A DNA stretch of 64,000 bases from Rummeliibacillus stabekisii (GTDB lineage Bacteria; Bacillota; Bacilli; Bacillales_A; Planococcaceae): positions 1 through 64,000 of the forward strand of contig NZ_BJVD01000011.1 in assembly GCF_007988965.1 (NCBI RefSeq). Direction: 5' to 3'. The position numbers and the translations under genes are program-made. Of this stretch, positions 11,934 to 22,016 are shown piece after piece. The notes beneath the pieces were generated by a model. It saw only the letters and a program-made list of their open reading frames with translations. It did no database searches and had not been told where the DNA came from. Positions within the stretch are counted from its first letter, which is position 1, and every line of letters begins with the position of its first letter.

Positions 11934-13394
11934 GTGTCTCTATTCAAAAAATCAGCGAAAGAATTGCAAGAGCTATTACATAGCAAAGAAATCACCATTG
12001 CTGACTTAACAAAAGAAGCTTATGACCGCATTGATGCATTAGACGGTGAAGTAGGCGCATTTTTAGCATTAAATAAAGAACAAGCACTAAAAGAAGCGGA
12101 AGAAATGGATAAAGTACCATTTGAAGAACGCGGACCGCTATTTGGTATGCCAATCGGCGTGAAAGACAATATTGTAACAGAAGGTTTGGAAACAACATGC
12201 GCTTCTAAAATTCTAGAAGGCTTTAATCCAATCTACAATGCAACCGTTGTCAATAAATTGAAAGAAGCAGGCATGGTGAACGTCGGCAAAATCAACATGG
12301 ACGAATTTGCAATGGGTTCTGCCAACGAAAACTCATCGATCAAACCTGTGCATAATCCATGGAATTTTGAACATGTACCAGGTGGTTCTTCAGGTGGTTC
12401 AGCAGCAGCTGTCGCAGCAGGCGAAGTACCATTCTCATTGGGCTCTGATACAGGCGGCTCTATCCGCCAACCAGCGGCTTATTGCGGTGTGGTTGGTATG
12501 AAACCAACATACGGCCGTGTTTCTCGTTTTGGTCTTGTAGCATTCGCTTCATCTCTTGACCAAATTGGACCAATTACACGTAATGTACGCGACAATGCGC
12601 TACTACTAGAAGCTATTGCAGGAGTGGATGCGCATGACTCTACATCTGCTAATGTAGAAGTGCCTCACTATGTAGATCAATTAACTGGCGATATTAAAGG
12701 CCTTAAAATCGCAGTGCCAAAAGAATACCTCGGCGAAGGGGTAGGCGAAGCAGCACGCAAATCTGTACTAGAAGCAATTGAAAAATTAAAAGAACTAGGT
12801 GCAACTGTTGATGAAGTATCCCTTCCTCACTCAAAATATGCTCTAGCAGCTTACTATATTCTGTCTTCATCTGAAGCATCATCTAACCTTTCTCGCTTTG
12901 ACGGTATTCGTTACGGCTTTAGAGCAGAAGCAGACAACTTGGATGATTTGTATACAAAAACTCGTGCAGAAGGCTTTGGCGATGAAGTAAAACGCCGTAT
13001 CATGCTTGGCACATACTCACTATCAGCGGGTACATATGATGCGTATTACAAAAAAGCGCAACAAGTCCGCACATTAATCAAACAAGACTTCGATAAAGTA
13101 TTTGAAGAGTACGATGTAATCGTTGGCCCAACTTCTCCAACAGCAGCATTCAAACTAGGAGAAAACTTGGATGATCCAATGACTGTCTATGCAAATGACA
13201 TTTTGACAGTGCCAATCAACTTAGCTGGCGTACCAGCCATCTCAATTCCATGTGGATTTGATAATGGTCTTCCTCTTGGTCTTCAAATCATCGGTAAATA
13301 CTTTGAAGAAGGTACTGTATACCGCGTGGCTGATGCTTTTGAAAAAGCAACAGATTACCACGAAAAAACACCTCAAACTTGGGAGGTAAAATAA
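11934..13394 (+). CDS. gatA: GatCAB glutaminase subunit A
   Basis: Amidase-signature glutaminase that frees ammonia from glutamine for GatB. The Ser-cisSer-Lys triad is visible: K77 in GVKDN, S152 in GGSSGGS and S176 in [11 protein letters not shown], offset by two from the S. aureus enzyme. The gene starts at GTG 11934 after AAGGAGGG. It has 486 residues, full length. gatB starts 2 bases after its stop, so the three genes form one operon. Confidence 0.97.
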   Translation: MSLFKKSAKELQELLHSKEITIADLTKEAYDRIDALDGEVGAFLALNKEQALKEAEEMDKVPFEERGPLFGMPIGVKDNIVTEGLETTCASKILEGFNPIYNATVVNKLKEAGMVNVGKINMDEFAMGSANENSSIKPVHNPWNFEHVPGGSSGGSAAAVAAGEVPFSLGSDTGGSIRQPAAYCGVVGMKPTYGRVSRFGLVAFASSLDQIGPITRNVRDNALLLEAIAGVDAHDSTSANVEVPHYVDQLTGDIKGLKIAVPKEYLGEGVGEAARKSVLEAIEKLKELGATVDEVSLPHSKYALAAYYILSSSEASSNLSRFDGIRYGFRAEADNLDDLYTKTRAEGFGDEVKRRIMLGTYSLSAGTYDAYYKKAQQVRTLIKQDFDKVFEEYDVIVGPTSPTAAFKLGENLDDPMTVYANDILTVPINLAGVPAISIPCGFDNGLPLGLQIIGKYFEEGTVYRVADAFEKATDYHEKTPQTWEVK

Positions 13395-13395
13395 C

Positions 13396-14823
13396 ATGAA
13401 TTACGAAACAGTCATTGGTTTAGAAGTGCATGTGGAGTTAAAGACGAATTCAAAAATCTTCTCACCATCACCAAACCAATTTGGTTCAGAACCAAATACC
13501 AATACATCTGTGATCGACCTTGGGTATCCTGGCGTGCTTCCAGTTGTGAACAAAGAAGTAGTTAATTATGCTATGCGCGCATCATTGGCGTTAAACATGG
13601 ATATCAACCAACACACTAAATTCGACCGCAAAAACTATTTCTATCCGGATAATCCGAAAGCGTACCAAATTTCACAATTTGATGTGCCAATCGGCGAAAA
13701 TGGTTGGATTGAAATTGAAGTAGGCGGCGAGAAAAAACGTATCGGTATCACACGTCTTCACATGGAAGAAGATGCTGGTAAATTAACGCATGGCAAAAAT
13801 GCTTCACTTGTAGACTACAACCGCCAAGGAACACCATTGGTTGAAATTGTATCTGAACCAGATATCCGCACACCGGAAGAAGCATATGCATATCTAGAAA
13901 AATTAAAAGCAATCATTCAATATACAGGCGTTTCAGACGTGCGTATGGAAGAAGGCTCATTGCGCTGTGACGCCAACATCTCTATCCGTCCTTATGGCCA
14001 AGATGAGTTTGGTGTTAAAACAGAATTGAAAAACTTAAACTCATTCAGCTTTGTGAAAAAAGGGCTTGAGTATGAGGAACAACGCCAAGCAGCTGTATTA
14101 AACGCAGGCGGTGAAATCAAACAAGAGACTCGCCGATTTGATGAGAAAACAGGTAAAACAATCCTTATGCGTGTTAAAGAAGGAACAGACGATTACCGTT
14201 ACTTCCCAGAACCTGATTTAGTGGATATCGTCATTGATGATGAATGGCTAGAACGTGAAAAAGCTGCTATCCCTGAATTGCCGGATGCACGTAAAGAGCG
14301 CTATGTTTCTGAATACGGCGTCCCTGCGTATGATGCGCATGTATTGACGCTATCAAAAGAGACAGCTGATTTCTTTGAAGCAACTGTTGCAACAGGCGCG
14401 GATGCAAAACTTTCATCTAACTGGTTAATGGGTGAAGTATCAGCATACTTAAATGCAGAGCAAAAAGAGCTTTCTGATACAGCTCTTACACCAGAAGGAC
14501 TTGGCGGCATGATCAAACTGATCACAGCTGGCACGATCTCTTCAAAAATCGCGAAAAAAGTATTCAAAGAGTTGATTGAAAACGGTGGCGAAGCAGAGAA
14601 AATCGTCAAAGAAAAAGGACTTGTCCAAATTTCAGACGAAGGCGCATTGCTTAAAATGGTCACTGAGGTGCTTGATCAAAACGCACAATCTATTGAAGAC
14701 TTCAAAAATGGTAAAGATCGTGCAATAGGCTTCTTAGTAGGTCAAATCATGAAAGCTTCACGTGGACAAGCTAACCCTCAAATGGTGAATAAAATGCTAC
14801 TTGAAGAAATTCAAAAACGCTAA
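13396..14823 (+). CDS. gatB: GatCAB amidotransferase subunit B
   Basis: Subunit B binds tRNA and the activated Glu/Asp-tRNA and performs the kinase and transamidation steps. The 475-residue protein begins with the family hallmark [15 protein letters not shown], has the cradle-domain residues [13 protein letters not shown] and [13 protein letters not shown], and ends in the helical and YqeY-like tail domains ([18 protein letters not shown]). The ribosome binding site GGGAGG lies inside the end of gatA, indicating coupled translation. Confidence 0.97.
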   Translation: MNYETVIGLEVHVELKTNSKIFSPSPNQFGSEPNTNTSVIDLGYPGVLPVVNKEVVNYAMRASLALNMDINQHTKFDRKNYFYPDNPKAYQISQFDVPIGENGWIEIEVGGEKKRIGITRLHMEEDAGKLTHGKNASLVDYNRQGTPLVEIVSEPDIRTPEEAYAYLEKLKAIIQYTGVSDVRMEEGSLRCDANISIRPYGQDEFGVKTELKNLNSFSFVKKGLEYEEQRQAAVLNAGGEIKQETRRFDEKTGKTILMRVKEGTDDYRYFPEPDLVDIVIDDEWLEREKAAIPELPDARKERYVSEYGVPAYDAHVLTLSKETADFFEATVATGADAKLSSNWLMGEVSAYLNAEQKELSDTALTPEGLGGMIKLITAGTISSKIAKKVFKELIENGGEAEKIVKEKGLVQISDEGALLKMVTEVLDQNAQSIEDFKNGKDRAIGFLVGQIMKASRGQANPQMVNKMLLEEIQKR

Positions 14824-14830
14824 TTCTAAT

Positions 14831-14872
14831 AAAAAACGCTTAGAGATGAGATGATCTCCAAGCGTTTTTTTT
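14831..14872. terminator. Bidirectional terminator between gatB and the ASCH gene
   Basis: A long A-rich/T-rich hairpin (AAAAACGCTTAGAGAT with its near-perfect complement at 14854-14869). It has T runs on both strands, so it can end both convergent transcripts. Confidence 0.85.
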
Positions 14873-15326
14873 ATTTACTTTTTTCATCCACTAATTCAAA
14901 ACGTTCACATACGAGCAGCATGTCTTCTGAAAACTCTAGGCCAACTTTACTTAACGCTTCTGTAAAGAATTCTACATGAACCTCTTTCCAATAGCGATAT
15001 GTCCGGTCTCCTTCACCTTCAGCAATAGCAAATTCTTCTGGCACTTCATTCATCGGCATAATCTTAACATCCACTGTTTTGATAATAGCCAAGGGTTCGT
15101 CTTTGCTATTTAAAATAATGCTGTAGTCATTAACAGCAGGAAGTGGCTCTTGTTCTATTTCATACAAAATATGACCAGAACAAGTAGCTGTCTTCACTCC
15201 ATCGATGACCAATTGCGCCAAATAATCTGGATCTCCGCCGAATTGCCAGGCACTGACCTTCGATGGCTTTTCTTTCTTTTGCTTATCCCAATACATATTC
15301 CAATATAGCTGTGATGCTTCATTCAT
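14871..15326 (-). CDS. ASCH domain protein
   Basis: Small cytosolic protein of 151 residues with an ASCH fold, a PUA-like RNA-binding domain. The family's WQFGGDPDYLAQLVIDGVK and KTATCSG segments and a late GEGDRTYRYW block are visible. Some members of this branch hydrolyse N4-acetylcytidine; activity here is unproven. The start is taken as ATG 15326 with GGGG about 7 bases away; a TTG four codons upstream is possible. It lies 16 bases downstream of the MFS gene on the same strand and probably shares its transcript. Confidence 0.85.
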   Translation of the reverse strand: MNEASQLYWNMYWDKQKKEKPSKVSAWQFGGDPDYLAQLVIDGVKTATCSGHILYEIEQEPLPAVNDYSIILNSKDEPLAIIKTVDVKIMPMNEVPEEFAIAEGEGDRTYRYWKEVHVEFFTEALSKVGLEFSEDMLLVCERFELVDEKSK

Positions 15327-15341
15327 ATTTAACCCCAACCT

Positions 15342-16478
15342 TTACTTTCTTTTTCTTATTAACAAGTAAACGCCAAATAATCCTGCAAGAAACGAAATGG
15401 AACCGAGGAGATAATAAAAGAGATGCCCACCCCATTCATGGTAGATAAATCCGCCAACAGAGGATGATACGATGCCGGAAAGGCCAAAGAACAATAGCGC
15501 TAATACAGTTTGCCCTGTGGCGCGCCATTCCCGTGGAACGATTCTGTATAAATTCTGGATGGCAGCCGTATAGTAGATTGGGAATGTAAGCGCTTGGAAG
15601 AGCTGAATGATCGCTAGCAACAATGCGCTCTCCACAATACCTGATAAGAAAAAGCGAAGCGCATAAAAGAATATAGCGATCGTCATGATTAGCAGTTCTT
15701 TTCCTTGTCGCAGCCACCAAACACTGAGGGCAAAGATCACGATTTCACTTGCAGCAGAGATGAAAAACGCAATGCCGACAAGTGAGGGGTCGCCTCCAAG
15801 TGAGCGAATATGTATGCCTAAAAATGTATCATTCATCCGGGCCGGAATAGAGCTGAGGAAGACTAAAAGTAAAAACAGCTGCATTTCTCTATTTTTTAAT
15901 ACTTTTTTCAGCCCATCAATTGTCACAGGAGCAGAGCTTGTCGGGACATCAGGCATTTTCCACATAACAGCAAAGCTAATAATCCCAATCACAACGAAAA
16001 GAATAGACACGCTGCTCATGCCGAACCATTTCATCACATAGCCGACAACCAGTGATAGGACCGCATAGCCGAGAGCCCCATATGTACGTACAGAACCATA
16101 GTTGGTGCCGATGGTTTCAGTCATGGTGAATGACAAACTTTCAGTTAAGGGATCGATTGGCATTAAGAAGAAGTAAACAACCATTGCCGCTATGATTAAA
16201 CCTACAAAGCTATTCATATGAAATAAAAGAAATCCGCTAATCGCTGCCATAAAGATTAGAAGTAGCAACACTTTGCGTAGCGTTTTTCTGCGGTCGCTAA
16301 TCATGCCCCATAGTGGCTGTGCAATAATCGTCACAAATCCGCCAGCACCGATAATCAATCCAACTTCATTGGTTTCAAGCCCTTGTCCATCTAAGAAGAC
16401 AGGCAAGAACGGAATAAACAATGCAAGCATACCGAAAAATAAAAAATTGTGCGCCTTTAAAAGACGTTGAACACTCAA
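15342..16478 (-). CDS. MFS transporter (12 membrane segments)
   Basis: Major facilitator of the phenylpropionate/nucleoside-symporter-like branch, in the cytoplasmic membrane, substrate unknown. About twelve hydrophobic segments are visible; the A-motif-like GMISDRRKTLRK follows the second and a short EWRATGQ loop precedes helix 10. I choose TTG 16478 (residues beginning SVQRLLKAHNFLFFG) because AAGGAGGT lies about 8 bases upstream. Longer versions would start before the ribosome binding site and carry an unconserved leader. Length 378 residues. Confidence 0.85.
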   Translation of the reverse strand: MSVQRLLKAHNFLFFGMLALFIPFLPVFLDGQGLETNEVGLIIGAGGFVTIIAQPLWGMISDRRKTLRKVLLLLIFMAAISGFLLFHMNSFVGLIIAAMVVYFFLMPIDPLTESLSFTMTETIGTNYGSVRTYGALGYAVLSLVVGYVMKWFGMSSVSILFVVIGIISFAVMWKMPDVPTSSAPVTIDGLKKVLKNREMQLFLLLVFLSSIPARMNDTFLGIHIRSLGGDPSLVGIAFFISAASEIVIFALSVWWLRQGKELLIMTIAIFFYALRFFLSGIVESALLLAIIQLFQALTFPIYYTAAIQNLYRIVPREWRATGQTVLALLFFGLSGIVSSSVGGFIYHEWGGHLFYYLLGSISFLAGLFGVYLLIRKRK

Positions 16479-16623
16479 AAAATAACCTCCTTCTATACTA
16501 ACCTCCTGTAACATACTACAGCGAGGTAGAAATCCCATTATAGCAGGAATTTCAATGAATGGAGAGTGTCTTTTTGCGAAAAAGAGGTAAAGTGATTACA
16601 CTAAAGAGAAGGAGGGGATTTTC

Positions 16624-17184
16624 ATGAAAACAGAAGAACAGTATTTTGCAGAAGGAACACCGATCAAAGACTATATGGATCAAATGGATACCCATCAGGA
16701 AGCAAGCATGCATGTGTACAATGAATTCGAGCTGCCTGAGGACGGTCCATTTATCTCACTGCTCAAAGAAAAGAAACCCCATATTTTAGCGATTACAGAA
16801 GACTGGTGCGGAGATGCGATGATGAACAACGCCATATTAAGACGTATTGCTGAAGAGGGCGACATTGAAGTGCGTACGGTACTCCGTGATGAAAATGAAG
16901 AGTTGATTGACCAGTATCTAACGAATGGCGGACGCGCGATTCCTATCTACATCTTTCTAAACGAACAAGGAGATGTTATTGGTAAATGGGGACCGCGTGC
17001 ACCACAGATTCAGGAGTATATGACTAAAGGTAAGAGTGAATTGCCAGATGCTGAAGATCCTGCTTTTGAGGAAAAACAAAAAGAGCTATTTGCACATATT
17101 ACAAGGGAATATGCTACAAATGAGAAGTTCTGGAGTTATGTTTATGAAAGCCTAAGTCGCGCGCTCATCTTAGCCCTATCGTAA
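16624..17184 (+). CDS. Thioredoxin-like family protein with single active-site Cys
   Basis: A 186-residue cytosolic protein of the thioredoxin superfamily. The thioredoxin core is recognisable from ILAITEDWCGDAMMN, IEVRTVLRDEN, the cis-proline region RAIPIYIFLNEQG and GKWGPRAP. The active site reads WCGD rather than WCxxC, so only one redox cysteine is present, as is usual in this family branch. Start ATG 16624 has a strong AGAAGGAGGGG site. It stands alone, divergent from the MFS gene. Confidence 0.85.
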   Translation: MKTEEQYFAEGTPIKDYMDQMDTHQEASMHVYNEFELPEDGPFISLLKEKKPHILAITEDWCGDAMMNNAILRRIAEEGDIEVRTVLRDENEELIDQYLTNGGRAIPIYIFLNEQGDVIGKWGPRAPQIQEYMTKGKSELPDAEDPAFEEKQKELFAHITREYATNEKFWSYVYESLSRALILALS

Positions 17185-17329
17185 TGGGGCTATTTGCAGA
17201 AGGTGCCTATTCGTTATAAAATAGATGTTGGCTATCCAGTAAATGGGGGCTTAATGGCCCCTTCGCTGGAACTTAAGCATGAAGGATTCGTTCTCTTTAT
17301 AGAGAAATTTTGTAAAGTAGGAAGGTAGA

Positions 17330-18250
17330 ATGATGAAGCGAGCACGTATCATTTATAACCCCACATCAGGCCGCGAAGCTTTTAAAAAGCACTTGCCTGA
17401 CGTATTAGCTAGACTGGAAGTGGCAGGCTATGAGACATCTTGTCACGCGACTACATGTGCGGGTGACGCTACGAACGCGGCCAAAGCTGCAGTAGAAAGA
17501 GGCTTTGATGTCATCATCGCCGTGGGAGGCGATGGCACGTTAAATGAAGTGGTTGCAGGTGTAAGTGGTTTTGAAAACAAACCATCAATTGGGCTAATTC
17601 CAATGGGCACGACCAATGACTTTGCGCGCGCAGTCCAAATCCCGCGCGATATCGATAAAGCACTTGATATTATTATTGAAGGCAACAGCATCCCAGTAGA
17701 TGTTGGATGTGCCAATGATCGTCACTTTATCAATATTGCAGGACTTGGCAGAATTACTGAGCTGACATATGAAGTGCCGAGTAAATTAAAGACAGTTTTA
17801 GGCCAGCTAGCTTACTATCTAAAAGGCATCGAGATGCTGCCATCCATCAAAGCTACAAAAATGCGTATTGAATATGATGGAGAAGTATTTGACGACGAAG
17901 TAATGATGGTGTTAATTGCCTTGACTAATTCCGTCGGCGGCTTTGAAAAACTCGCGCCTGATGCAAGCCTGAATGATGGGCTGTTCTCTGTGTTCATTCT
18001 TAAAAAGTGCAATATAGCTGATTTCGTCAAGCTTGTTACACTTGCAAGTAGAGGCGAACATTTGCGAGATCCTCATATTATCTACACAAAGGCAAGCCAC
18101 TTGAAAATCACTTCAGACGAAAAAGTGCAGCTAAACTTGGACGGAGAGTATGGCGGGGATGTGCCGGCTGAGTTCACCAACTTAAAACGCCACATAGAAT
18201 TATTAGTCCCAATCGAAAAAATGAAAGAAATCGACCGACCACAAGATTAA
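17330..18250 (+). CDS. dgkB: Diacylglycerol kinase DgkB
   Basis: Soluble lipid kinase that phosphorylates diacylglycerol released by lipoteichoic acid synthesis, returning it to phosphatidic acid. The 306-residue protein has the DAGK catalytic motif GGDGTLNEVV near residues 66-75, an N-terminal RIIYNPTSGRE, MGTTNDFARA and the C-terminal LNLDGEYGG. Start ATG 17330 or 17333 follows GGAAGG. It lies between gatCAB and rlmCD, matching B. subtilis yerQ. Confidence 0.94.
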   Translation: MMKRARIIYNPTSGREAFKKHLPDVLARLEVAGYETSCHATTCAGDATNAAKAAVERGFDVIIAVGGDGTLNEVVAGVSGFENKPSIGLIPMGTTNDFARAVQIPRDIDKALDIIIEGNSIPVDVGCANDRHFINIAGLGRITELTYEVPSKLKTVLGQLAYYLKGIEMLPSIKATKMRIEYDGEVFDDEVMMVLIALTNSVGGFEKLAPDASLNDGLFSVFILKKCNIADFVKLVTLASRGEHLRDPHIIYTKASHLKITSDEKVQLNLDGEYGGDVPAEFTNLKRHIELLVPIEKMKEIDRPQD

Positions 18251-18255
18251 TAAAG

Positions 18256-18290
18256 GGCTAGAGAGCAAAGATGCTTTCTAGTCTTTTTTT
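18256..18290 (+). terminator. Terminator after dgkB
   Basis: GGCTAGAGAGCA pairs with TGCTTTCTAGTC (18272-18283, two G-T pairs) and is followed by seven T. Confidence 0.85.
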
Positions 18291-18501
18291 ATGTTTTTCA
18301 TCTTAGTTGAGTAATGAAAAGCTATTTCATACATTCTCCAGCACCTAAAAGTTCACCTCACTTCAAATTCTCGTTTGAAACATGAATAAAAGACGCATAA
18401 TGCGAGTATCATACCTAATTGGGGAGATTTAAAAATTATTTAGTTAGAATAGTGAAAAAATTATTGTAAGAGGGTATACGTCCTAGAAGGGAGGAAAGAG
18501 C

Positions 18502-18597
18502 ATGTATAAACAGCAGGAGCGAAAGTTAATCATTGCAAGTTTCATCGTGGCGGGCATTATGCTGCTCTCGATTCTGGGCAGAATTTTTGGTCATTAG
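18502..18597 (+). CDS. 31-residue single-helix membrane protein ahead of cydA
   Basis: Very short gene: 31 residues, starting ATG 18502 with a good GGGAGGAAAGAG ribosome binding site, ending 13 bases before cydA. The peptide has a charged N-terminus (QQERK) and one predicted helix, IIASFIVAGIMLLSILG. I do not recognise a family. Its position as first gene of the bd oxidase operon suggests a small oxidase-associated subunit or a translational leader; both are inferences. Confidence 0.6.
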   Translation: MYKQQERKLIIASFIVAGIMLLSILGRIFGH

Positions 18598-18610
18598 GGA
18601 GGGGAAATAG

Positions 18611-19957
18611 ATGGTAAATGAACATGCCGTCTTTTACAGCAGGTTGCTGACAGAATTTACTTTAACTTTTCATATTATTTATGCCACGATTGGCGTTGGC
18701 GTGCCGCTTCTTATCATGATTGCTCAATGGATTGGCATTCAGAAAAATGATGAGCACTACATATTGCTTGCGAGAAGGGTAGCGCGCGGTTTCGTCATAA
18801 CAGTAGCAGTCGGTGTCGTGACAGGAACCGCCATTGGACTTCAGCTGTCGCTGTTATGGCCGAACTTTATGCAGCTTGCAGGGAATGTCATTGCTTTGCC
18901 GCTCTTTATGGAGACATTTGCATTTTTCTTTGAAGCAATTTTCCTGGGCATTTATTTATACACATGGGATCGCTTTGAAAACCAAAAGAAACATTTTTTA
19001 CTGCTAGTGCCGGTTGCATTAGGCGCTAGTGCCTCAGCTGTATTTATCACCATTGTTAACGCATTTATGAATGCCCCTCAAGGATTCGAACTGGTAGATG
19101 GAGAGCTTGTGAATATCCAGCCACTTGTAGCTATGTTTAACCCAGCCATGCCGACAAAGGTAGGGCATGTACTGGTGACAGCTTATATGACTTCTGCCTT
19201 TATCCTAGCTTCCATTGCTGCTTTCCGTTTGTTGAAAGGGTCTAATCATATCTATTATAAAAAGTCCTTATATCTATTTATGAAGCTTGGTCTCGTTTTC
19301 TCTATTGCAACGGCCATGCTCGGTGACTTCTCTGCGAAGTATCTCGTTGAATATCAACCGGAAAAACTTGCTGCGGCAGAGTGGCATTTCAAAACAGAAA
19401 AAGGCGCATCACTCTTGGTGTTTGGTCTGCGTGACGGGGAGGATGTAAAGTATGCTATTCGGATTCCTTATGCTCTAAGTATCCTGGCCCATTATAACCC
19501 GAATTCTGAGGTAACAGGGCTTGATCAATTCCCTGAAGATGAAATTCCGCCGCTTTATATCCACTTCCTTTTTGACTTGATGGTATCAATTGGCTTCTTT
19601 ATGGTGGCTGTTTCAGCGATTTATATCATTGGCAAGCTGAGGAGCTGGCGTTGGATTCATTCGAAGTGGTTTAGATGGATTATGGTATTAGGCGGTCCAC
19701 TGGCAGTCATTGCAATCGAAGCAGGCTGGTGGATGGCAGAGGTAGGTCGCCAACCATGGATTTTAGTGAATTATATGAAAGTCGCAGAGGCTGCGACATC
19801 AAGCAATCATGTGGATCTTATGCTATTACTGTTCTGCATTATCTATCTCATTCTTGGCGTCGGCAGCGTAGTTGTTCTTCGCCGAATGTTCAAAAGGAAT
19901 CCGATTGAGCGGGAGATTGCCGATCGGAAAGCGGAAAAAGGCGGTGATTTATCATGA
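18611..19957 (+). CDS. cydA: Cytochrome bd-type oxidase subunit I (CydA, YthA type)
   Basis: Haem-bearing subunit of a cytochrome bd quinol oxidase in the cytoplasmic membrane, reducing oxygen to water. It has 448 residues and about nine membrane helices, with a short Q-loop as in Geobacillus. Haem-ligand candidates H21 (LTFHIIYAT), H186 (KVGHVLVTAY) and a Met near 324 (FDLMVSIGFF) are in the expected places. Start ATG 18611 follows GGGAGGGG. The last four bases overlap cydB (ATGA), showing coupled translation. Confidence 0.94.
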   Translation: MVNEHAVFYSRLLTEFTLTFHIIYATIGVGVPLLIMIAQWIGIQKNDEHYILLARRVARGFVITVAVGVVTGTAIGLQLSLLWPNFMQLAGNVIALPLFMETFAFFFEAIFLGIYLYTWDRFENQKKHFLLLVPVALGASASAVFITIVNAFMNAPQGFELVDGELVNIQPLVAMFNPAMPTKVGHVLVTAYMTSAFILASIAAFRLLKGSNHIYYKKSLYLFMKLGLVFSIATAMLGDFSAKYLVEYQPEKLAAAEWHFKTEKGASLLVFGLRDGEDVKYAIRIPYALSILAHYNPNSEVTGLDQFPEDEIPPLYIHFLFDLMVSIGFFMVAVSAIYIIGKLRSWRWIHSKWFRWIMVLGGPLAVIAIEAGWWMAEVGRQPWILVNYMKVAEAATSSNHVDLMLLLFCIIYLILGVGSVVVLRRMFKRNPIEREIADRKAEKGGDLS

Positions 19958-20979
19958 GTTTAGAAATACTCGGCATCTCTGTCCTATGGTTGTTTTTGTT
20001 TGGCTATGTGATGATTGGCTCTATTGATTTTGGAGCAGGCTTTTTCAATGCCTATAGCGTCATTACAGGGAAAAAGCATATTCTGACCAATATTATTCAG
20101 CGCTATCTGTCGCCTGTATGGGAGATCACCAATGTATTTTTAGTCTTTTTCTTCGTCGGCATCGTAAGGTTTTTCCCGAAAACGGCCTTCTACTACGGTA
20201 CGACACTGCTTGTGCCTGCGAGTATAGCGCTTGCTCTGTTAGCAATTCGAGGGAGCTATTACGCATTTGAATCCTATGGTTCGAGAGGACATGTTGGCTA
20301 TTCCTTTATGTACGGTGCATCAGGGCTATTGCTTCCTGCATCGCTCTCGGTAGTTCTGACCATTTCAGAGGGCGGCTTTATCCGAATGCATGGCAATAAC
20401 CCTGTGCTCGATTTCCAAGCATTATTCACCAGTCCATTAACATGGAGTATCGTATTGCTCGCCATTGCCGCGGTCCTCTATATATCGGCCGTCTTCCTTA
20501 CATGGTATGCGAATGCGGCAGGAGATGCAGATGCGACAAGGCTATTACGTAAATACGCGCTCATCTGGTCTGTTCCATTAGCCATCACTGTAGTTGGTAT
20601 CATGGTAGAGCTGCGCAAGCATAATGAAGCTCATTACGCACGGATGTTAGATATGTGGTATTTATTCGCCATATCTGCTCTTATGTTTATCGTGACTGTC
20701 GGATGTATCTGGATGAAGCGCAACTATGGATTAGCGCTATGGCTATTGGTCGGTCAATTCGCTTTAGCATTCTTTGGCTACGGCATATCACATTATCCAT
20801 ATTTACTGTATCCGCATTTAACAATCTATGACTCATTCACAAACGAAGCCATGGCTATTTCTTTAGTCATCGCCTTTGTACTGGGGCTATTGCTGCTTGT
20901 CCCTTCACTCTATCTTGTCCTCAAATTATTTTTATTTGATAAGGACTATGTTCGCGGCAAAGGAAACCATCATGCGTAG
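19954..20979 (+). CDS. cydB: Cytochrome bd-type oxidase subunit II (CydB)
   Basis: Second core subunit of the bd quinol oxidase, 341 residues, eight or nine hydrophobic helices. The N-terminal FGYVMIGSIDFGAGFFNAY segment is typical of subunit II. The gene overlaps cydA by four bases and is followed 14 bases later by the small cydS. Together the three encode the Geobacillus-like three-subunit oxidase. Confidence 0.92.
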   Translation: MSLEILGISVLWLFLFGYVMIGSIDFGAGFFNAYSVITGKKHILTNIIQRYLSPVWEITNVFLVFFFVGIVRFFPKTAFYYGTTLLVPASIALALLAIRGSYYAFESYGSRGHVGYSFMYGASGLLLPASLSVVLTISEGGFIRMHGNNPVLDFQALFTSPLTWSIVLLAIAAVLYISAVFLTWYANAAGDADATRLLRKYALIWSVPLAITVVGIMVELRKHNEAHYARMLDMWYLFAISALMFIVTVGCIWMKRNYGLALWLLVGQFALAFFGYGISHYPYLLYPHLTIYDSFTNEAMAISLVIAFVLGLLLLVPSLYLVLKLFLFDKDYVRGKGNHHA

Positions 20980-20993
20980 AGGAGGAAAGCCCG

Positions 20994-21113
20994 ATGGAAC
21001 ATTTTCTAATATTTTATGCACCATTTATCGTCGTCATCCTATCCATACTAATCGGCTTTTTCGTTGCTTCTAAGGATGGAGCTGTCAGGGAGGAAGAGGA
21101 GAGCCAGTCTTAA
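20994..21113 (+). CDS. cydS: CydS-like small subunit of cytochrome bd oxidase
   Basis: A 39-residue gene, missed by ordinary length limits. It starts ATG 20994 with GAGGAGGAAAG upstream. The sequence starts MEHFLIFYAPFIVVILS, then FFVASKDGAVRE, very close to the 33-residue CydS helix seen in the Geobacillus thermodenitrificans bd oxidase structure (MQTFLIMYAPMVVVALS as I recall it). It forms one membrane helix that packs on CydA in that enzyme. Position directly after cydB and before the terminator fits. Confidence 0.85.
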   Translation: MEHFLIFYAPFIVVILSILIGFFVASKDGAVREEEESQS

Positions 21114-21127
21114 TCGCTATACATTAT

Positions 21128-21157
21128 CCAAGGGTTTATATGACCCTTGGGTTTTTT
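21128..21157 (+). terminator. Terminator after cydABS
   Basis: CCAAGGGT (21128-21135) pairs with ACCCTTGG (21143-21150) and is followed by GTTTTTTT. Confidence 0.9.
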
Positions 21158-21263
21158 TATTTATTTGGATGTTCGATAAATCAATAAGAGGTTTATGGTA
21201 AAGTAGACAAAAAGATACTTTTAAATAAAGTTAGCTTAGGTATAAGGATGAGGTAAGGTGAAT

Positions 21264-21605
21264 ATGAAGAAAAAATCACAAGCATACTTTAAGCTTAGTG
21301 CCGATGATGTCTTAAGTATAGTAAATGATTATCTAGAAGAAAAAATTAGTTGGGGAGCGTACAATTCTAAGTTAAGCTTTATTCTGGATGACGATAAAGA
21401 TATTAGGGTTATAGCTGCTTATGGAGATATGAATGATCAAAGTATAGATACTATTAACCTTGAAGAGTTAGATAAAGAAATAGATTTTAATGGGGAGGTA
21501 TCAACTTTACCAGACAGCTCTTTATTGAACCCACAGGATTTTCAAACAAGAGAAAAAGTAAGAAAAAGAATCAAAGAGTTAAAAAAAGATATAGGAGATT
21601 TTTAA
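21264..21605 (+). CDS. Hypothetical protein, cluster gene 1
   Basis: An unrecognised 113-residue soluble protein, acidic in the middle and ending in a basic helical tail (REKVRKRIKELKKDIGDF). No known motif is visible. Start ATG 21264 has AAGG about 6 bases upstream; an in-frame GTG at 21258 is an alternative. It opens a run of five same-strand AT-rich genes with short gaps. Size and setting resemble immunity-type genes of polymorphic toxin loci, but no toxin gene is present, so this is speculation. Confidence 0.65.
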   Translation: MKKKSQAYFKLSADDVLSIVNDYLEEKISWGAYNSKLSFILDDDKDIRVIAAYGDMNDQSIDTINLEELDKEIDFNGEVSTLPDSSLLNPQDFQTREKVRKRIKELKKDIGDF

Positions 21606-21628
21606 GATCTCACTACTTTGAGGGGGAA

Positions 21629-22000
21629 ATGATGGAAATATATCCGGATGAATTAGATTTCATTTCTTTATTTTGTGTTGATGCAAAAACAACTAACAAT
21701 CATCTACCTTATCATTATAGAGAAAGCTTTTACGAGTTTACTATTCATGAATTGCAGTATAAGGTAACTCTTTTTCCAAGTGTTGATGAGTTTTCTATGA
21801 AAGTTAAGAATGTATCAATAGGCGCCACAATATTTGAGTCTTCTTACAAAACGGTAAGTAAAATTGAGATTCTGAAGGATACAAAACATGAAGCAGCCTT
21901 TAGATTGTTTTTACATGAGGATAGCGATCGTTTCTGTATGATTATTGACATTGCTATTAAACCATACTTTTCTGTAATGATAAAAGAAGACTTTACATAG
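21629..22000 (+). CDS. Hypothetical protein, cluster gene 2
   Basis: An unrecognised 123-residue protein, likely beta-rich (alternating hydrophobic segments such as YEFTIHELQYKVTLFPS and RFCMIIDIAIKPYFSVMI). There is no signal peptide or membrane helix. Start ATG 21629 or 21632 follows TTTGAGGGGG. It lies 23 bases after gene 1 and 16 bases before gene 3, so it is probably co-transcribed. Confidence 0.65.
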   Translation: MMEIYPDELDFISLFCVDAKTTNNHLPYHYRESFYEFTIHELQYKVTLFPSVDEFSMKVKNVSIGATIFESSYKTVSKIEILKDTKHEAAFRLFLHEDSDRFCMIIDIAIKPYFSVMIKEDFT

Positions 22001-22016
22001 CAGGAGGAAATTTCAT

